NCBI GenBank assembly: GCA_001304035.1
Contig: LJUD01000165.1
Coordinates: 1-6,998 of the forward strand
Reading direction: 5' to 3'
Source of the DNA: a bacterium SM23_31
Lineage (GTDB): Bacteria; SM23-31
Length of the DNA: 6,998 bases
Each line of letters starts with the position of its first letter. Positions within the stretch are counted from its first letter, which is position 1. Made by a program: the position numbers and the translations under genes. The notes under the pieces were generated by a model. The model was not told where the DNA came from and did not search any database. It saw only the letters and a program-made list of their open reading frames with translations. Positions 5,191 through 6,998 of the stretch are shown piece after piece.

Positions 5191-6588
5191 ATGAAAAATC
5201 TATTTAAAATTCGCACACTGTTTTTTACACTTATTTGTGTTTTTGCATGGCTGCCGCTTCTCACCGGGGACTATGCGCAGGGGCAGTATCTTCATCTTCA
5301 GAAAAAAAATCCTACAATCGAGGAGATGGTAAGCAAAATTTCACTTGATGAAGTGGTGCGGATGCATGATATTTTTGTTTCATTTGTAAATATGAACACC
5401 TTTTCGGACACGGTATCAAACACCCGTGGAGTTGGTGCCTGCCGAAGATGGATTTACAGTGAATTCGAAAAATTCAGCAAAGCAAGCGGCGGTCGATTAC
5501 AGGTATATTATGATAATTTTGAAGTAAATATTCCAGACCGGGAAAACCTTCAAGAATTGTGGGGAGATAGCGAAAAATTGCGCATAGCTAATGTTGTTGC
5601 GTTGTTGCCGGGTAAAACAGACAACATTCGCTTTATTATAAATGGGCACTATGATACCAGGGCAAGCAGCGGTTATGATATTACTTCGCCTGCCCCTGGG
5701 GCAAACGACGACGGCAGTGGAACAGTCATTACGATGGAGTTGGCGCGGGTTTTAAGCCAGTATGAATTTGACCATACTCTTATGTTTGTTGCCAATATTG
5801 GTGAAGAACAGGGATTGTACGGTGCTACCCATATGGCTCAGAATGCTGTTGACGAGGGCTGGGAAATAGGCGGTGTAATAGCTGACGATATTATAGGAAA
5901 TATTATTGGAGGTAACGGCATCATAAATGATTCCGCTGCACGAGTTTTTTCTCAGGACCCGGTCGATTCAAAAAGCAGGCACTGGGCACGGTATTGTAAA
6001 TTTATCGGCGAACCGTATGCGCCTGAACTGAAACTAAATTTAGTGTTTCGCCTTGACCGGTATGGGCGCGGCGGTGACCAAAGAGCGTTTGTCCAGCGCG
6101 GATTTCCCGGTATCCGTTTTACCGAATTGAACGAATATTTCGCTCATCAACACGGTGTTAATGTCGACCTTGTGGAATTTATGTCAAGGGAGTATGTGAC
6201 CAAGGTAGCGCGTATCCAGGCTGCAATTATGGCATCTGCCGGTTTGGCGCCGCGCCCGGTTACTATGATGAATCCAAGCAGGGACAGGAGCGATTATTCT
6301 ACCCGGCTGAGGTGGACACATCAAACCGTTGAAACCGACGTAGCCGGATACCGGATTTTTATCCGTAAAACCGATTCGGGTTACTGGCAGGAGATTATCG
6401 ATGTGGGCATGCCGGAGAAGCAAACCACTACGACCGGCAGGGGAGAAGACCGCAGGGAAGTGGAAATGTATCAGGTAAACCTGATGCACCGGTCAATCGA
6501 TGATTATATTTTTGGAATCGCCGCGTATGATAATCAAGGAAATATCGGAATCGTATCCACGTATGAGCAGCCGGAAAGAAACCAATAA
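5191..6588 (+). CDS. Secreted M28-family zinc metallopeptidase with C-terminal Fn3-like domain
   Basis: From the ATG at 5191 the protein has 465 residues. Residues 1-31 form a Sec signal peptide: basic MKNLFKIR, a hydrophobic stretch to about L24, and AQG at 29-31 as a likely signal peptidase I site; there is no proper lipobox. The catalytic domain (about 50-350) shows the M28 co-catalytic zinc motifs: H153 and D155 in NGHYDT, D173 in PGANDDGSG, E205/E206 in GEEQGLYG, D233 in ADDIIG, and H319 or H321 in EYFAHQHG as the last ligand. DRYGRGGDQRAF at 289-300 and GFPGIRFTE at 304-312 are typical of exported M28 peptidases. Residues 355-458 form a beta-rich Fn3-like domain (TRLRWTH...VAGYRIFIRK...YIFGIAAYDNQGN). 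It is probably an aminopeptidase or carboxypeptidase-like enzyme in the periplasm or outside the cell; the substrate is unknown. It is transcribed alone after a terminator. Confidence 0.88.
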   Translation: MKNLFKIRTLFFTLICVFAWLPLLTGDYAQGQYLHLQKKNPTIEEMVSKISLDEVVRMHDIFVSFVNMNTFSDTVSNTRGVGACRRWIYSEFEKFSKASGGRLQVYYDNFEVNIPDRENLQELWGDSEKLRIANVVALLPGKTDNIRFIINGHYDTRASSGYDITSPAPGANDDGSGTVITMELARVLSQYEFDHTLMFVANIGEEQGLYGATHMAQNAVDEGWEIGGVIADDIIGNIIGGNGIINDSAARVFSQDPVDSKSRHWARYCKFIGEPYAPELKLNLVFRLDRYGRGGDQRAFVQRGFPGIRFTELNEYFAHQHGVNVDLVEFMSREYVTKVARIQAAIMASAGLAPRPVTMMNPSRDRSDYSTRLRWTHQTVETDVAGYRIFIRKTDSGYWQEIIDVGMPEKQTTTTGRGEDRREVEMYQVNLMHRSIDDYIFGIAAYDNQGNIGIVSTYEQPERNQ

Positions 6589-6646
6589 AAGATAATACTC
6601 ATTGTTGAGAAAAATTTTGGGTTTTAATTAGTTCCATCCATAAGCA

Positions 6647-6674
6647 GTAGGAATGCGCCGCGGCGCGTTCCTAC
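6647..6674. repeat. 28-bp GC-rich near-perfect palindrome (REP-like candidate)
   Basis: GTAGGAATGCGCC is followed by a central GC and GGCGCGTTCCTAC. All fourteen pairs form, thirteen Watson-Crick and one T-G wobble (6654/6667), with no unpaired loop. The GC-rich core stands out from the AT-rich surroundings. It lies 58 nt after the peptidase stop. Such elements are often dispersed intergenic repeats or bidirectional terminators. No U-tract follows directly, so I class it as a repeat; copy number cannot be seen from one window. Confidence 0.7.
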
Positions 6675-6818
6675 GAATGTGGCGATTCCTCTTGTTTTTT
6701 ACTTAATTATCACTATGAATCAAATTCCTACTATTTCAATTAAACAAGCATAGTACCATCATTGTTATCTTCCGGCAGTAAATCCGTTCAATCATGTTGT
6801 TTTTATGGTATAAGTCAT

Positions 6819-6830
6819 CCGAAGCTTCGG
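6819..6830. repeat. 12-bp perfect palindrome CCGAAGCTTCGG
   Basis: CCGAAGCTTCGG is perfectly self-complementary, and with one extra G the flanks ATCC and GGGAT extend it. It is followed by ATTAACTTTT. It may be a degenerate bidirectional terminator, part of a dispersed repeat, or an operator 108 nt ahead of the next gene. Confidence 0.45.
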
Positions 6831-6938
6831 GATTAACTTTTCTGCTGATTCCCCTATATTTTCTTAAAGCAATAAACTTGGAATGTCGATAAAAAGTAAA
6901 GAAGTATATACGTTTCCAAGTACCAAACGATATTGATT

Positions 6939-6998
6939 ATGAAAAAAAATAAGCGGCTTGGACAAAGTTTAGCCGGGACTATCGGTCTTTTACTGCTT
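6939..6998 (+). CDS. Start of an exported protein gene, cut by the window edge
   Basis: An ATG at 6939 opens a frame that stays open through the last base, giving 20 codons. The peptide begins MKKNKR, then LGQSLAGTIGLLLL, which is the basic n-region plus the start of the hydrophobic core of a Sec signal peptide or an N-terminal membrane anchor. No RBS is visible before the ATG; the leader is AT-rich, as for most genes here. A run of eight A bases follows the start codon. The function cannot be judged from this fragment. Confidence 0.6.
   Translation, partial: MKKNKRLGQSLAGTIGLLLL

Larger units (their letters stand above)
6589..6938. other. 350-nt intergenic region with palindromes
   Basis: I see no gene here; open frames on both strands stay under about 25 codons. 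Just after the peptidase stop a small CTCA-TTGT-TGAG hairpin (6598-6609) precedes AAAAATTTT and could be a weak terminator. The two clear structures are the GC-rich palindrome at 6647-6674 and the CCGAAGCTTCGG palindrome at 6819-6830. Confidence 0.7.

Noticed and set aside
6942..6949. Run of eight A bases just after a start codon as a phase-variable tract.
   Set aside because: Lysine-rich signal-peptide starts in AT-rich genomes commonly give such runs; eight bases alone do not show slippage.
1..6998. CRISPR arrays, tRNA or rRNA genes, transposases and phage genes.
   Set aside because: I looked for spaced repeats, cloverleaf-like segments and recombinase motifs and found none that can be supported.

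Overview
The window is an AT-rich bacterial chromosomal segment with every recognisable gene on the + strand. Most starts lack a clear Shine-Dalgarno sequence and sit behind A/T-rich leaders. Only the ferredoxin and the secreted peptidase have good ribosome binding sites. Together with a secreted M28 peptidase carrying a C-terminal Fn3-like domain and GC-rich intergenic palindromes, this suggests an uncultured Gram-negative lineage, perhaps of the Bacteroidota/FCB type. That placement is an inference; nothing here fixes the taxon.

Region 1 (1-4480) reads as one six-gene operon that ends in an intrinsic terminator. Gaps are 65, 5, 57, 1 and 15 nt. The first half is amino-acid chemistry: a PLP fold-type II serine/threonine dehydratase or racemase (105-1061), a COG3375-like GNAT acyltransferase (1127-1984), and an enolase-superfamily protein of the N-succinylamino acid racemase / o-succinylbenzoate synthase (NSAR/OSBS) group (1990-3096). 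GNAT plus NSAR is the core of a known route that turns D-amino acids into L-amino acids through N-succinyl intermediates. The desuccinylase of that route is not in the window. The second half is molybdenum cofactor synthesis: moaD and moaE (molybdopterin synthase) and a MocA-type cytidylyltransferase. A short open frame at the left edge (1-99) may be the end of an upstream gene or a flippase-like remnant.

Region 2 (4481-5060) holds a stand-alone YfhL/Allochromatium-type 2[4Fe-4S] ferredoxin with a strong RBS. It is followed by a structured non-coding stretch: an 11-bp inverted repeat, a 10-bp direct repeat and a strong intrinsic terminator. This stretch could be a long 3' UTR or an independent small RNA.

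Region 3 (5061-6588) encodes an exported M28-family zinc metallopeptidase with a complete set of candidate metal ligands and a C-terminal Fn3-like domain.

Region 4 (6589-6998) is a 350-nt intergenic region with a 28-bp GC-rich near-perfect palindrome and a second 12-bp palindrome. It is followed by the first 20 codons of a new gene that begins with a signal-peptide-like sequence and runs off the right edge.

The most unusual point is the operon that joins NSAR-type amino-acid acylation and racemisation to a partial molybdenum cofactor pathway. No single gene here looks like a new family.
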